Shown here: positions 17,439-25,256 of the stretch, one piece after another
How positions within the stretch are numbered: position 1 is the stretch's first letter
Layout of the letters: every line of letters begins with the position of its first letter
NCBI RefSeq assembly: GCF_021390395.1
Contig: NZ_JAJUWT010000006.1
Coordinates: 248,001 to 312,000, forward strand
Direction of reading: 5' to 3'
Source of the DNA: Saccharothrix sp. S26
Lineage (GTDB): Bacteria > Actinomycetota > Actinomycetes > Mycobacteriales > Pseudonocardiaceae
DNA: 64,000 bases
Position numbers and translations under genes: made by a program
Notes under the pieces: generated by a model
What the model was told of the DNA's origin: nothing
Seen by the model: the letters and a program-made list of their open reading frames with translations, nothing else
Database searches by the model: none

Positions 17439-18479
17439 ATGTCGATGGTTGAGGTAGTGGTGATCGGTGGCGGCCAGTCCGGCTTGGCAGCCGCGTATGC
17501 GGTGAAAGTTGCTGGTGGAAGCCCTGTGGTAATGGAGGCGGGGGAGCGGTCGACGGGCTCGTGGGCGGGTTACTACGACAGCCTGAGGTTGTTCTCGCCC
17601 GCTCGGTACAGCGCGCTGCCGGGCCTGGCGTTCGGGGGCGACCCTGACCGGTACCCGCGCCGGGACGAGGTGGTGGCCTACCTGGCGCGGTACGCCGAGT
17701 GGCTGGGAGTGGAGATCCGCACCGGGCAGCGGGTGGAGAAGATCGTGGCCGGTGCGGGCGGTTTCGAGGTGGCTGTGGCCGGTGGCGAGCGGGTGTCGGC
17801 TCGGCGGGTGATCGCGGCGACCGGTGGGTTCGGCGCGCCCTACCGGCCTGCGTTGCCAGGGCTGGATCGGTTCGCGGGTTCGGTGGTGCACGCCGCGGAG
17901 TACCGGATCCCGGAGCCGTACGCGGGCAAGCGGGTTGTGGTGGTGGGCGCGGGCAACTCCGCGGTGCAGATCGCGCACGAGCTGGCGTCGGAAGCGCGGG
18001 TGACGTTGTCCAGTCGCAAGCCGGTCCGCTTCGTCAAGCAGCGTCCGTTGGGGCGGGATGTGCACTGGTGGTGGTCGGTGACCGGGGTGGACCGGGCGCC
18101 GGTCGGGCGGTGGTTGCCCAAGCAGTTCTCCACCCCGGTGTTGGACGGGGGCACCTATCGGGCTGCGATCGCGGCGGGTCGGCCCGACCGTCGGCCGATG
18201 TTCACCGACCTCGACGGTGACATGGTCACCTGGTCCGACGGTGGCCGTGAGCGGGTCGACGCGTTGATCCTGGCCACCGGGTACCGGCCGGGGCTGGGGT
18301 ACCTGGAGGCGATGGGCGCGTTGGACGTCGAGGGCTTCGCGCGGCACCGTTCGGGGCTGTCGACTACGCATCCCGGTTTGGGGTTCGTGGGGTTGGAGTG
18401 GCAGCGCAGTCTGTCCTCGGCGACGCTGCGCGGTGTCGGGCGCGACGCCCGCTACGTGGTGCGGCGCCTGGGACGGTGA
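17439..18479 (+). CDS. ArsO-like FAD/NAD(P)H monooxygenase
   Basis: 346 residues. The FAD-binding Rossmann motif GGGQSGLAAAYAVK is at the N-terminus (about residues 10-23), the second nucleotide site is VVVVGAGNSAVQIAHELA (about 165-182), and LILATGYRPGLGYL is the C-terminal FAD motif. Divergence from arsR and similarity to two more flavoproteins in this island fit the ArsO family, flavin-dependent monooxygenases linked to arsenic resistance. The exact substrate is uncertain. ATG 17439 lacks a good ribosome site; ATG 17445 is the alternative. Confidence 0.8.
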   Translation: MSMVEVVVIGGGQSGLAAAYAVKVAGGSPVVMEAGERSTGSWAGYYDSLRLFSPARYSALPGLAFGGDPDRYPRRDEVVAYLARYAEWLGVEIRTGQRVEKIVAGAGGFEVAVAGGERVSARRVIAATGGFGAPYRPALPGLDRFAGSVVHAAEYRIPEPYAGKRVVVVGAGNSAVQIAHELASEARVTLSSRKPVRFVKQRPLGRDVHWWWSVTGVDRAPVGRWLPKQFSTPVLDGGTYRAAIAAGRPDRRPMFTDLDGDMVTWSDGGRERVDALILATGYRPGLGYLEAMGALDVEGFARHRSGLSTTHPGLGFVGLEWQRSLSSATLRGVGRDARYVVRRLGR

Positions 18480-18544
18480 CCGGTGACTGCTCGCCGTGAT
18501 ATCGGGGGTGCTTTTGTCGGTGGGCGGGCGTACGTTGCCCGGCC

Positions 18545-19156
18545 ATGAGGAAGCCGCACGAGCAGGTCGGTGTGGGCGAGCTGGTGGAGGCGTTCCGCGC
18601 GCAGGCCGCGAAGGTGCGTGCCCACCCGCTGTTCGCGACCGCGGTCTACTCGTTCTCGTTCACGATGCTCGGCTCGCCGCAGGGGAGTCGGTTCCTGTTC
18701 CCGCCGGCCACTGAGGACCAGCAGCACTACCTGGCCTCGGTGCTGCGGCCGTTCCTGTCCCAGCGCGACATGGTCTCGCTCGGCGTCTGCTTCGGGCAGT
18801 TCAGGCAGGGATGCGCCGATCCGTTGATCGCCAAGGGGTTCGACGATCTGCGGGAGGACTACAAGAGGGCGAGCAGGAGCGTGCTGTTCGCCACTACCGG
18901 CACGTGGAGGAAGGGCGAGGCGCCGCCGGACCGGGTCTACACGGACTGGGAGGTCGCCGAGGCCGTGCTCTACGGCGGTGGTCTGGTGCACGTGAATCCG
19001 GAGCCGCGGCGGCTGCTCAAGACCCTGGATGGGCCAGGCAGTGCCGAGTGGAACAACCAGGCGGTGATGCGCCTGTTCCACACCGTCGGAACCGCGGCCC
19101 TGAGGGTCGACGACCTGCTCGACCTCGCTCAACAGCAGGGTGCCCTGCCGTCCTGA
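18545..19156 (+). CDS. hypothetical protein
   Basis: 203 residues, soluble, no recognised domain. Features include a FATAVYSFSFTMLGSPQGSR segment, a Cys-containing LGVCFGQFRQGC stretch and a C-terminal helical part. Codon use looks normal for the window. It lies 65 bases after the ArsO-like gene in the same direction and could share its transcript, but a link to arsenic is only positional. Confidence 0.6.
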   Translation: MRKPHEQVGVGELVEAFRAQAAKVRAHPLFATAVYSFSFTMLGSPQGSRFLFPPATEDQQHYLASVLRPFLSQRDMVSLGVCFGQFRQGCADPLIAKGFDDLREDYKRASRSVLFATTGTWRKGEAPPDRVYTDWEVAEAVLYGGGLVHVNPEPRRLLKTLDGPGSAEWNNQAVMRLFHTVGTAALRVDDLLDLAQQQGALPS

Positions 19157-19196
19157 TGCCGGTGGCCCCACGGGCCACCGGCGCCGGAGTGGTCGG

Positions 19197-19607
19197 TCAG
19201 GCTGGCTGGTCGAGCAGTTCGGCCAGCAGGCCGCGCACGCGGCGGTCGATGTCGTCGCGGATCTGGCGCACGGACTCCACGCCCTGCCCGGCCGGGTCTT
19301 GGAGCTCCCAGTCGAGGTAGCGCTTGCCGGGGAAGACGGGGCAGGTGTCGCCGCAACCCATGGTGATGACCACGTCGGAGGCTTCGACGGCCTCGGTGGT
19401 GAGCTTCTTGGGCACCTCGGCGGTGATGTCCAGGCCCCACTCGGCGAGCGCCTGCGTGGCGGTGGGGTTGACCTGGTCGGCGGGGGCGGAGCCGGCGGAG
19501 CGGACCTCGACGCGGCCCAGGCCGTGGTGCTGGAGCAGCGCGGCGGCCATCTGGGAGCGGCCGGCGTTGTGGATGCAGACGAACAGGACCTCGGGCTTGC
19601 GGTTCAA
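19197..19607 (-). CDS. arsC: arsenate reductase (low-molecular-weight phosphatase fold)
   Basis: 136 residues. The P-loop CIHNAGRSQ (C11-X5-R17) binds arsenate as in LMW tyrosine phosphatases; the second conserved block VITMGCGDTCPVFPGKRYLD carries the further cysteines and the catalytic Asp region (LDWELQDPAG). Reduces As(V) to As(III) using thioredoxin or mycothiol; which one cannot be told. It is the last gene of the leftward operon FAD oxidoreductase, ArsR-ArsC fusion, ArsC, 33 bases downstream of the fusion gene. Confidence 0.92.
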   Translation of the reverse strand: MNRKPEVLFVCIHNAGRSQMAAALLQHHGLGRVEVRSAGSAPADQVNPTATQALAEWGLDITAEVPKKLTTEAVEASDVVITMGCGDTCPVFPGKRYLDWELQDPAGQGVESVRQIRDDIDRRVRGLLAELLDQPA

Positions 19608-19640
19608 CGCTGTTGTCCTTCGGTATCAGGTGGTGATCGG

Positions 19641-20324
19641 CTATGCGGTGGGGTGGACGGCGGGTGCGAGGCGGTCGACGCGGTCGGCCAGGTCGCGGAA
19701 GGCGATGTCGAAGGCGTCCTCGGTGCCGACGGTCGCCGGGTCCGGCACGGACCAGTGCAGCCGGTCCGTGCGGTCGGCGCCGAGTTCCTCGTGGGCGTTG
19801 TCGCACACGGCGACGACCAGGTCGTCGGGCTGGAGCACCTCGTCGAGGTGGTGGGTGCGGGCGCGGGGTAGCGACAGACCGTGGGCGCGGGCGGTGGCCA
19901 GGGCCATCGGGTGCACGCGGTCGGCGGGGCGGGTGCCCGCGCTCGCGGCGGGCACGGAGCTGCGCTCGCGCCACAGCGCGGCGGCCAGCTGCGATCGCGC
20001 GGAGTTGCGCGAGCACACGAAGACCACTCGCGGCGCCTGGCGGAGCCCGGTGGGGACCAGGTCGGTGAACACGGTGGTGCGCAGCCGCAGGTAGGTGCGG
20101 CGGTGGTCGCCCTCCGACCGGGACCGCTCGACGACTCCTGCCTGTTCCAGCAGCTTGACGTGGTGGGCGAGCAGGTTGCTGGGCAGCCCGAGTTCGCGGC
20201 CGACCTCGCTGGGCGAGGCGTCGCCGAGCAGCAGCAGCTCCACCACGGCCAGGCGGGCGGGTTCGCCCAGGGCCGCGTGCAGGCGTGCCCGCTCGACCAC
20301 GTCCGAAGGCCAGTCAGTACTCAT
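19641..20324 (-). CDS. ArsR-ArsC fusion protein
   Basis: 227 residues. Residues 1-90 form an ArsR winged HTH (GEPARLAVVELLLLGDASPS, LPSNLLAHHVKLLEQAGVVE). Residues 95-227 form a LMW-phosphatase domain with the P-loop VFVCSRNSARSQLAAAL and the late block DNAHEEL and WSVPDP. Fusion of regulator and reductase-like domain is known in actinobacteria; whether the second domain reduces arsenate or acts as sensor is not settled. Its ATG overlaps the stop of the upstream oxidoreductase (ATGA), so translation is coupled. Confidence 0.88.
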   Translation of the reverse strand: MSTDWPSDVVERARLHAALGEPARLAVVELLLLGDASPSEVGRELGLPSNLLAHHVKLLEQAGVVERSRSEGDHRRTYLRLRTTVFTDLVPTGLRQAPRVVFVCSRNSARSQLAAALWRERSSVPAASAGTRPADRVHPMALATARAHGLSLPRARTHHLDEVLQPDDLVVAVCDNAHEELGADRTDRLHWSVPDPATVGTEDAFDIAFRDLADRVDRLAPAVHPTA

Positions 20325-21729
20325 TGACTCAATGCTGCTTGAGGCGGAATGCCCGCGTCAACCCGGTGCGATCGAAACCACCCGTGCTCGCGCGCCCACG
20401 CCTGCGTGGCCATCTGCACCGCGTCGAACGGGCTGCCCAACGGCGGGGTGTAGGACAGGTCGAGGTCTTCGAGGTCGGCCACGGTCATGCCGTGGTGCAG
20501 GGCGGTGGCGAAGGTGTCGACGCGCTTGTGCGCGGCGCTGGCGAGGTGGCCGACCAGTTGGGCGCCGAGGAAGCGGCCGGTGTCGGTGTCACCGGTGACC
20601 CGGATGTGGATGCTGTGGGCGCCGGGGTAGTAGCGCTTGTGGTCGTCGGCCACCGTGGCGACGGTGGCCGGGGTGAACCCGTCGGCCTCGTGCTCCCGCA
20701 GTCCGGTGCGGGCGATGACCAGGTCGAACACCTTGAGCACCTGGGTGCCCAGCGAGCCGGTGAACTCGCGGTCGCCGCCCAGGGCGTTCTCGCCGGCGAT
20801 GCGGCCCTGCTTGTGCGCGGTGGTGCCCAGCGGCAGGTAGGTGTCGGTGCCCAGTACGCGGTGGTAGGGGTGGACGCAGTCGCCGGCGGCATAGACGTTG
20901 GCGACGCTGGTGCGCATGTGGCGGTCGACGGCGATCGCGCCCCGCACGCCCAGGACGACGCCGGCGGTCTCGGCGAGGGCGGTGTCGGGGCGCGCACCGA
21001 CGACGACAAGCACGACATCGGTGCGCAGGTCGAGACCCCGGCTGCCGGTGACCAGCAGGCCGTCGCCGCTCTTGGTGATGCGCTGCACGGTGGTGTCGGT
21101 GCGCACGTCGACGTTGTGGGCCCGCAGTTCGTCGGAGACCAGGGCGCCGAGTTCGGGGTCGACGGTGGGCAGGACCTGGGGCAGCCGCTCGACGACGGTC
21201 ACGCGCAGGCCGCGGGCGTGCAGGGCCTCGGTCATCTCCAGGCCGATGTAGCCGGCGCCCACGACGACCGCGGACTTCGGGGCCCGACCCAGGCTACGGT
21301 GAGGTCGAAGGTGTCGTCCATGGTGTGCAGCAGGTGCACGCCGTCGGCGGGGCCGAGATCGTCCAGGCCGGTGATCGGCGGACGGGCGGGCACCGCGCCC
21401 GTGCCCACGATGAGCTTGTCGTAGTCGAGCTCGTGGGTGCCGGTGGCGTCCCGCACGGTCACGACCTGTCGCCGCGGGTCGATCGACAGTGCGCGGGTGT
21501 TCAACCGCAGTTCCAACCCGGCGTCCTCCAGGTCGGTGCGGGTGCGGTGGGCCAACGATCGCCAGTCCGGGACGTCGCCGGAGACGTGGTAGGGGATCCC
21601 GCAGATGGAGAAGTTCGGGTAGGCGTCGGCGACCACCAGCAGCGGTCGTGCGGTCGGGTCCAGCTCGCGGGCGCGCAGTCCCGCGCTGATGCCCGCGTCA
21701 CTGCCCCCGATCACCACCAGGCGTGTCAT
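20321..21729 (-). pseudogene. FAD-dependent NAD(P)-disulfide oxidoreductase with a frameshift
   Basis: From ATG 21729 the first frame has the FAD motif VVIGGSDAGISAGLRARELD, the NFSICGIPY segment with the Cys typical of CoA-disulfide-reductase/NADH-oxidase relatives, and IVGTGAVPARP. Near 21280, in a GGGCCCC run, coding moves to another frame that continues VVVGAGYIGLEMTEALHARG (NAD site), VYAAGDCVHPYHRVLG (second FAD motif) and the dimerisation domain. Read through one base it gives about 469 residues, a normal length. A homopolymer sequencing error is a real alternative. It is the first gene of the leftward arsenic operon. Confidence 0.8.
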
Positions 21730-21772
21730 GGAGCTCGTTCCTCGTCGAAGTGGGTCCACCGTGGTCCGTGGG

Positions 21773-21810
21773 TTGACTTCAACACTAAGAGTCAACAAGT
21801 GTTGAGTCAA
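21773..21810. promoter_or_regulatory. operator between divergent arsenic operons
   Basis: TTGACTTCAACACT (21773-21786) and AGTGTTGAGTCAA (21798-21810) form an inverted repeat with one bulged base. GAGTCAACAA occurs twice in direct orientation. The site lies between the oxidoreductase operon and the helical ArsC gene and is a likely ArsR-type operator for both. Confidence 0.6.
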
Positions 21811-21843
21811 CAAACGCTGACTGAACTTGTTGGGAGTCCCCCC

Positions 21844-22503
21844 ATGCCGACGACGCACGAGTACCGGCGCAACGACCTGAGCGTCGACCAGCAGTTGGCG
21901 CTGCGCACCGCGGCCTCCCGCCTGTGCGAGGCGTTCGACGGGGTCTTCGGCGCGGAGACCATCGAGCGGTTCCTGCACTCCAGTTACGACGGGTTCGCCG
22001 CGGCCAGCACCGTCCCCAACTACCTGCCCCTGCTTGCCGAGCGCTTCGCCCGGCAACGCCTGCACGTGCTGGCCCGGGTAGAGGGGCACCAGCGGGACGG
22101 CAAGCCCACCGTGCTGTTCCTGTGCGTGCACAACGCCGGGCGTAGCCAGATGGCCCTGGGCTTCTTCCAACATCTGGCGGGCGACGGCGCCGTGGCCTGG
22201 TCGGGCAGCTCCGAGCCCGGTCACGAGATCAATCCGGCGGCGGTCGTCGCGATGGCCGAGCGCGGTATCGACATCTCCGGCGAGTTCCCCAAGCCGTGGG
22301 CCGAGGAGATCGTCCGCGCTGCCGATGTCGTGGTGACCATGGGTTGCGGCGACGCCTGCCCGGTCCATCCCGGCAAGCGCTACCTGGACTGGGTGCTGGA
22401 CGACCCGGCGGGCAGGGCGGTCGAGGACGTCCGGTCGGTGCGCGACGAGATCGAACGACGGGTCCGTGCGCTGCTGGTCGAACTGGAGGTGCTTGTTGGC
22501 TGA
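21844..22503 (+). CDS. arsenate reductase with N-terminal three-helix domain
   Basis: 219 residues. Residues 10-75 form a helical bundle (RTAASRLCEAFDGVFGAETI, FLHSSYDGFAA, LLAERFARQRLHVLARV) found before ArsC in many actinobacteria. Residues 85-219 are ArsC: P-loop LFLCVHNAGRSQMALGFFQ, TMGCGDACPVHPGKRYLDW, DDPAGRAVEDVRSVRDEI. ATG 21844 has GGGAG upstream. It is tail to tail with a paralogue of identical architecture, 13 bases apart. Reduces arsenate; the helical domain may mediate partner binding. Confidence 0.9.
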   Translation: MPTTHEYRRNDLSVDQQLALRTAASRLCEAFDGVFGAETIERFLHSSYDGFAAASTVPNYLPLLAERFARQRLHVLARVEGHQRDGKPTVLFLCVHNAGRSQMALGFFQHLAGDGAVAWSGSSEPGHEINPAAVVAMAERGIDISGEFPKPWAEEIVRAADVVVTMGCGDACPVHPGKRYLDWVLDDPAGRAVEDVRSVRDEIERRVRALLVELEVLVG

Positions 22504-22516
22504 GTTCGCCGGCCGG

Positions 22517-23155
22517 TCAGTCGCGCAGGTCGGTGATCAGGCCGCGGACGCGGCGGTCGATGTCGTCGCGGATGACGCGCACGGTCTCCATCGGGGCGTC
22601 CACGGGGTCGGCCACCTGCCAGTCGAGGTAGCGCTTGCTCGGGTAGACCGGGCAGGCGTCGCCGCACCCCATGGTGACGACCACATCGGTCGCGCGGACG
22701 ACCTCGTCGGTCAGCGGCTTCGGATAACCGTGGGTGAGCGGGATGCCCAGTTCGCCCAGGGCTTCCACGATGGTGTCCGGGATGACGCCCAACGGGTTGC
22801 TACCCGCCGACCGCACGGCGACCTTGCCGAACGCGTGGTGCTCCAGCAGCGCGGCGGCCATCTGCGAGCGCCCGACGTTGTGCACGCACACGAACAGCAC
22901 CTGCGGCACGGTGACCGTGGTGAGACCCTTGAGACGGCCCAGGTCGGTCAGCCGCTGCCGGGCGAACCGCGCGGTCAACGTGGCCAGGTGGGTTCTGACC
23001 GTGGCGCGGGAATCGAGCAGGTCGTAGGTCTCGGCCACGAAGCGCCGGACGGTCTGCGCGCTGAACACCCCCTGGAACTTGTCGGTCAGCTCGTCGGCCA
23101 TGCGGTGCAACTGGTCGCCCACCTCGTGATGAGGCAGACCGTCCCCCAAGCTCAT
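22517..23155 (-). CDS. arsenate reductase with N-terminal three-helix domain (second copy)
   Basis: 212 residues with the same layout: helical part DELTDKFQGVFSAQTVRRFV and LTARFARQRLTDLGRL, then ArsC with P-loop LFVCVHNVGRSQMAAALLEH (Ala of NAGRS replaced by Val) and TMGCGDACPVYPSKRYLDW. ATG 23155 has GGGAGGGA upstream. The upstream 60 bases contain TTGACA on the minus strand (23220-23215) within an imperfect inverted repeat, probably its promoter/operator. Convergent with the copy at 21844-22503. Confidence 0.9.
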   Translation of the reverse strand: MSLGDGLPHHEVGDQLHRMADELTDKFQGVFSAQTVRRFVAETYDLLDSRATVRTHLATLTARFARQRLTDLGRLKGLTTVTVPQVLFVCVHNVGRSQMAAALLEHHAFGKVAVRSAGSNPLGVIPDTIVEALGELGIPLTHGYPKPLTDEVVRATDVVVTMGCGDACPVYPSKRYLDWQVADPVDAPMETVRVIRDDIDRRVRGLITDLRD

Positions 23156-23318
23156 GAGGTCCCTCCCTGGACCGGACTCCGTCGGCGCGGAGCACACCAG
23201 CTTGCATCGACTTGTGTCAATCCAAGCCCTACTCTCGGAGGTCATGGTGGAGTTCCCGGGTGATCCGCGGGTGGACGGTCCACCGCTGGTGAGTCGTCCG
23301 GTCAGGTGCGGTCCGGCC

Positions 23319-23739
23319 GGGAGTCGTCGAACGCGCGCTGCGCGGGGCGGCGCTGTGGGACGAGGTGAAGGACAAGCTCAAGCAGAACGCGTTCGGCCTG
23401 TCCGGCGGCCAGCAGCAGCGGCTGTGCATCGCCCGCGCCATCGCCACCTCACCCGAGGTGATCCTCATGGACGAGCCCTGCTCGGCGCTGGACCCCATCG
23501 CCACCGCCAAGATCGAGGACCTGATGGTGGAGTTGGCGACCCGGTTCACCATCATCATCGTCACGCACAACATGCAGCAGGCGGCCCGTGTCTCGCAGCG
23601 CACCGGCTTCTTCACCGCCGAAGCCGACGAGCAGGGGCAGCGCACCGGCAAGCTGATCGAGTTCGCCACCACCGAGCACATCTTCGGCAACCCCGCCGAC
23701 GCCCGCACCGAGGCGTACATCACCGGTAGGTTCGGCTGA
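23319..23739 (+). pseudogene. pstB: pstB C-terminal fragment (phosphate ABC transporter ATPase)
   Basis: The reading frame begins in homologous sequence [20 protein letters not shown] without a start or the Walker A half. It keeps the ABC signature [17 protein letters not shown], Walker [14 protein letters not shown], the H-loop [14 protein letters not shown] and the PstB tail [15 protein letters not shown]. With about 110 N-terminal residues missing it cannot bind ATP normally. The upstream bases to 23243 do not continue the frame. Its presence shows that a pst operon once stood here. Confidence 0.85.
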
Positions 23740-23740
23740 C

Positions 23741-24544
23741 ATGGCCGGTCCGATGGTCCAGGCGTGGGAGTCCGACCACTCCCGCTTCCACAGCCGCAGG
23801 CGTGCCTGCCTCACGGCGGGGGAGAAGCTGCCCGACCGGCTCGCCCTGCTCGTCGTCGACCACGGCGCCGAGGTCGACGAGCTGGCCCGGTCGTTGGCCG
23901 GGCAGCCCGTGGAGCTGCGGACCTGCCCGGACCCGGCGGAAGCGCTGCTCGTGGTGGGTCGCACCTGTCCGGACGCGGTGCTGCTCGGACCCGCGACCGG
24001 ACGGTTGGACCCGATCGAGTTCCTGTCGATCGTGCGCGCCGACGACCCCGACGTGCCGGTGGTCGTCGGCGCCGACCCAGGCTCGGGCGACTTCGCCAGC
24101 CGTGCCACGGACGCGGGCGCCAACGTCGTCGTCCCCCGCCCTTACCGGGTCAAGCAGCTCCTCGCCGTGCTCAGCTCCCTGTCGTCCGGCGCCCAGCCGC
24201 TGGACATCCGGCCGATGGCGATCGACCTCGGGCGGCTCAAGGTCGACGGCGAGGTGCCCCGCATGTGGCTGGACGGCGCCGAGATCACCCTCCCGCCCAT
24301 GGAGTTCCTGCTGCTGCGCTTCTTCGCCGAGCGCGTCGGCTCCGTGCTCACCCGGGAAGCCGTCGTGAGGGCGCTGTGGGGAGAGACGCCTCCGTCGAGC
24401 AACAGCCTGAACGTGCACGTCGCACGCCTGCGCAAGCGCCTGGGCGACGACGATCACGACCCGCAGTGGATCCGCGTCGTCCGCCGACTGGGTTATCAGT
24501 TCACCGTGCCGCCACGTTCACCTGACGTTCACCCTGGTCGTTGA
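23741..24544 (+). CDS. OmpR/PhoB-type response regulator with degenerate receiver
   Basis: 267 residues. The N-terminal receiver-like domain lacks the phosphoacceptor: the strand that normally ends in Asp reads PDAVLLGPATG, Gly in place of Asp, and the acidic pair is VVDHGAEVD. The C-terminal winged helix is complete (MWLDGAEITLPPMEFLLLRF, LNVHVARLRKRLGD, RRLGYQF). It begins one base after the pstB fragment. A phosphorylation-independent transcription factor, perhaps for phosphate genes, is likely. The tail codons include GTTCACC repeats described separately. Confidence 0.8.
   Translation: MAGPMVQAWESDHSRFHSRRRACLTAGEKLPDRLALLVVDHGAEVDELARSLAGQPVELRTCPDPAEALLVVGRTCPDAVLLGPATGRLDPIEFLSIVRADDPDVPVVVGADPGSGDFASRATDAGANVVVPRPYRVKQLLAVLSSLSSGAQPLDIRPMAIDLGRLKVDGEVPRMWLDGAEITLPPMEFLLLRFFAERVGSVLTREAVVRALWGETPPSSNSLNVHVARLRKRLGDDDHDPQWIRVVRRLGYQFTVPPRSPDVHPGR
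24499..24537 (+). promoter_or_regulatory. putative PHO box (GTTCACC direct repeats)
   Basis: GTTCACCTGAC (24516-24526) is followed at once by GTTCACCCTGG (24527-24537), the 11-base direct repeat pattern of PhoP sites; a third GTTCACC is at 24499. They overlap the end of the response-regulator gene and lie about 65 bases before an ArsR/Acr3 operon. Coding constraint could also produce part of this repeat. Confidence 0.5.
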
Positions 24545-24599
24545 GGATGCGACCATTGCATCCACGGATTTCGGACCAGCGGGGGAGGCTGCGCTGCTC

Positions 24600-24923
24600 A
24601 TGGCGGACGAACGCGACCCCGCGGCAGCGGCGCAGCTGTTCAAGGCCCTCGCCGACCCGGTCCGGGTTCAGCTGCTCGCACTGGTGCGGCGGTCACCGTC
24701 CGGCGAGGCGTGCTTCTGCGACCTGGCCGACGAGTTCGACATGCCCCAGTCCACGCTCAGCCATCACCTGAAGATCCTGGTCAACGCCGGTGTGCTGAGC
24801 AGGGAGCGCCGCGGCACCTGGAGTTGGTACCGGGTGGAGCACTCGGCGCTGGACACCATGGAGCAGATGCTGCGACCGGGCGGGCCGCTCCGTGAAACCC
24901 CGGTCGACGTGGAGCGCGGCTGA
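24600..24923 (+). CDS. ArsR-family repressor with CxC metal motif
   Basis: 107 residues, winged HTH (MPQSTLSHHLKILVNAGVLS recognition helix, RRGTWSWYRVE wing). EACFCDLADEF in the DNA-binding helix places two cysteines like the ELCVCDL As(III) site of classical ArsR, so this is a true arsenite sensor by motif. ATG 24600 is preceded by GGGGGAGG at some distance. It opens the ArsR, ArsR, Acr3, flavoprotein operon. Confidence 0.88.
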   Translation: MADERDPAAAAQLFKALADPVRVQLLALVRRSPSGEACFCDLADEFDMPQSTLSHHLKILVNAGVLSRERRGTWSWYRVEHSALDTMEQMLRPGGPLRETPVDVERG

Positions 24924-24978
24924 CACATCAGCATCATCTGATATCATTCTCGACTGATGTCACTCGATGCTGATGTGT
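24923..24978. promoter_or_regulatory. 13-base inverted repeat spanning the second arsR start
   Basis: ACACATCAGCATC (24923-24935) and GATGCTGATGTGT (24966-24978) are perfect inverted copies 30 bases apart in an AT-rich stretch. The right arm lies inside codons 4-8 of the following gene. It could be an operator or a translational hairpin. Confidence 0.5.
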
Positions 24979-25256
24979 TACGCGTCCTGGCCGACCCGTT
25001 GCGGGCCCGGATCGTGGAGCTGCTGGCGGACGAGGCGTTGTGCACCTGCCACCTGGTCGAGGAGACCGGGGCGAAGCAGACCAACGTCTCCAACCACCTC
25101 AGGCTGCTGCGCGAGGCCGGGATCGTCGAGGCCGAGCCCCGCGGACGCTTCACCTACTACCGACTCGTGCCCGACGCGCTCGAACGCGCCGCGGGCACGT
25201 TGAGCGCGCTCGCCTCGCGGGTCCGCACCACCGATCAACCCCGGAGGCCCTGTTGA
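24957..25256 (+). CDS. ArsR-family repressor with CxC metal motif (second)
   Basis: 99 residues, winged HTH (KQTNVSNHLRLLREAGIVEA). ALCTCHLVEETG gives a second CxC As(III)/metal site. Two different ArsR sensors in tandem before one pump suggest layered control, or response to different metalloids. The stop overlaps the TTG start of acr3. ATG 24957 sits within an inverted repeat and lacks a clear ribosome site. Confidence 0.88.
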   Translation: MSLDADVLRVLADPLRARIVELLADEALCTCHLVEETGAKQTNVSNHLRLLREAGIVEAEPRGRFTYYRLVPDALERAAGTLSALASRVRTTDQPRRPC

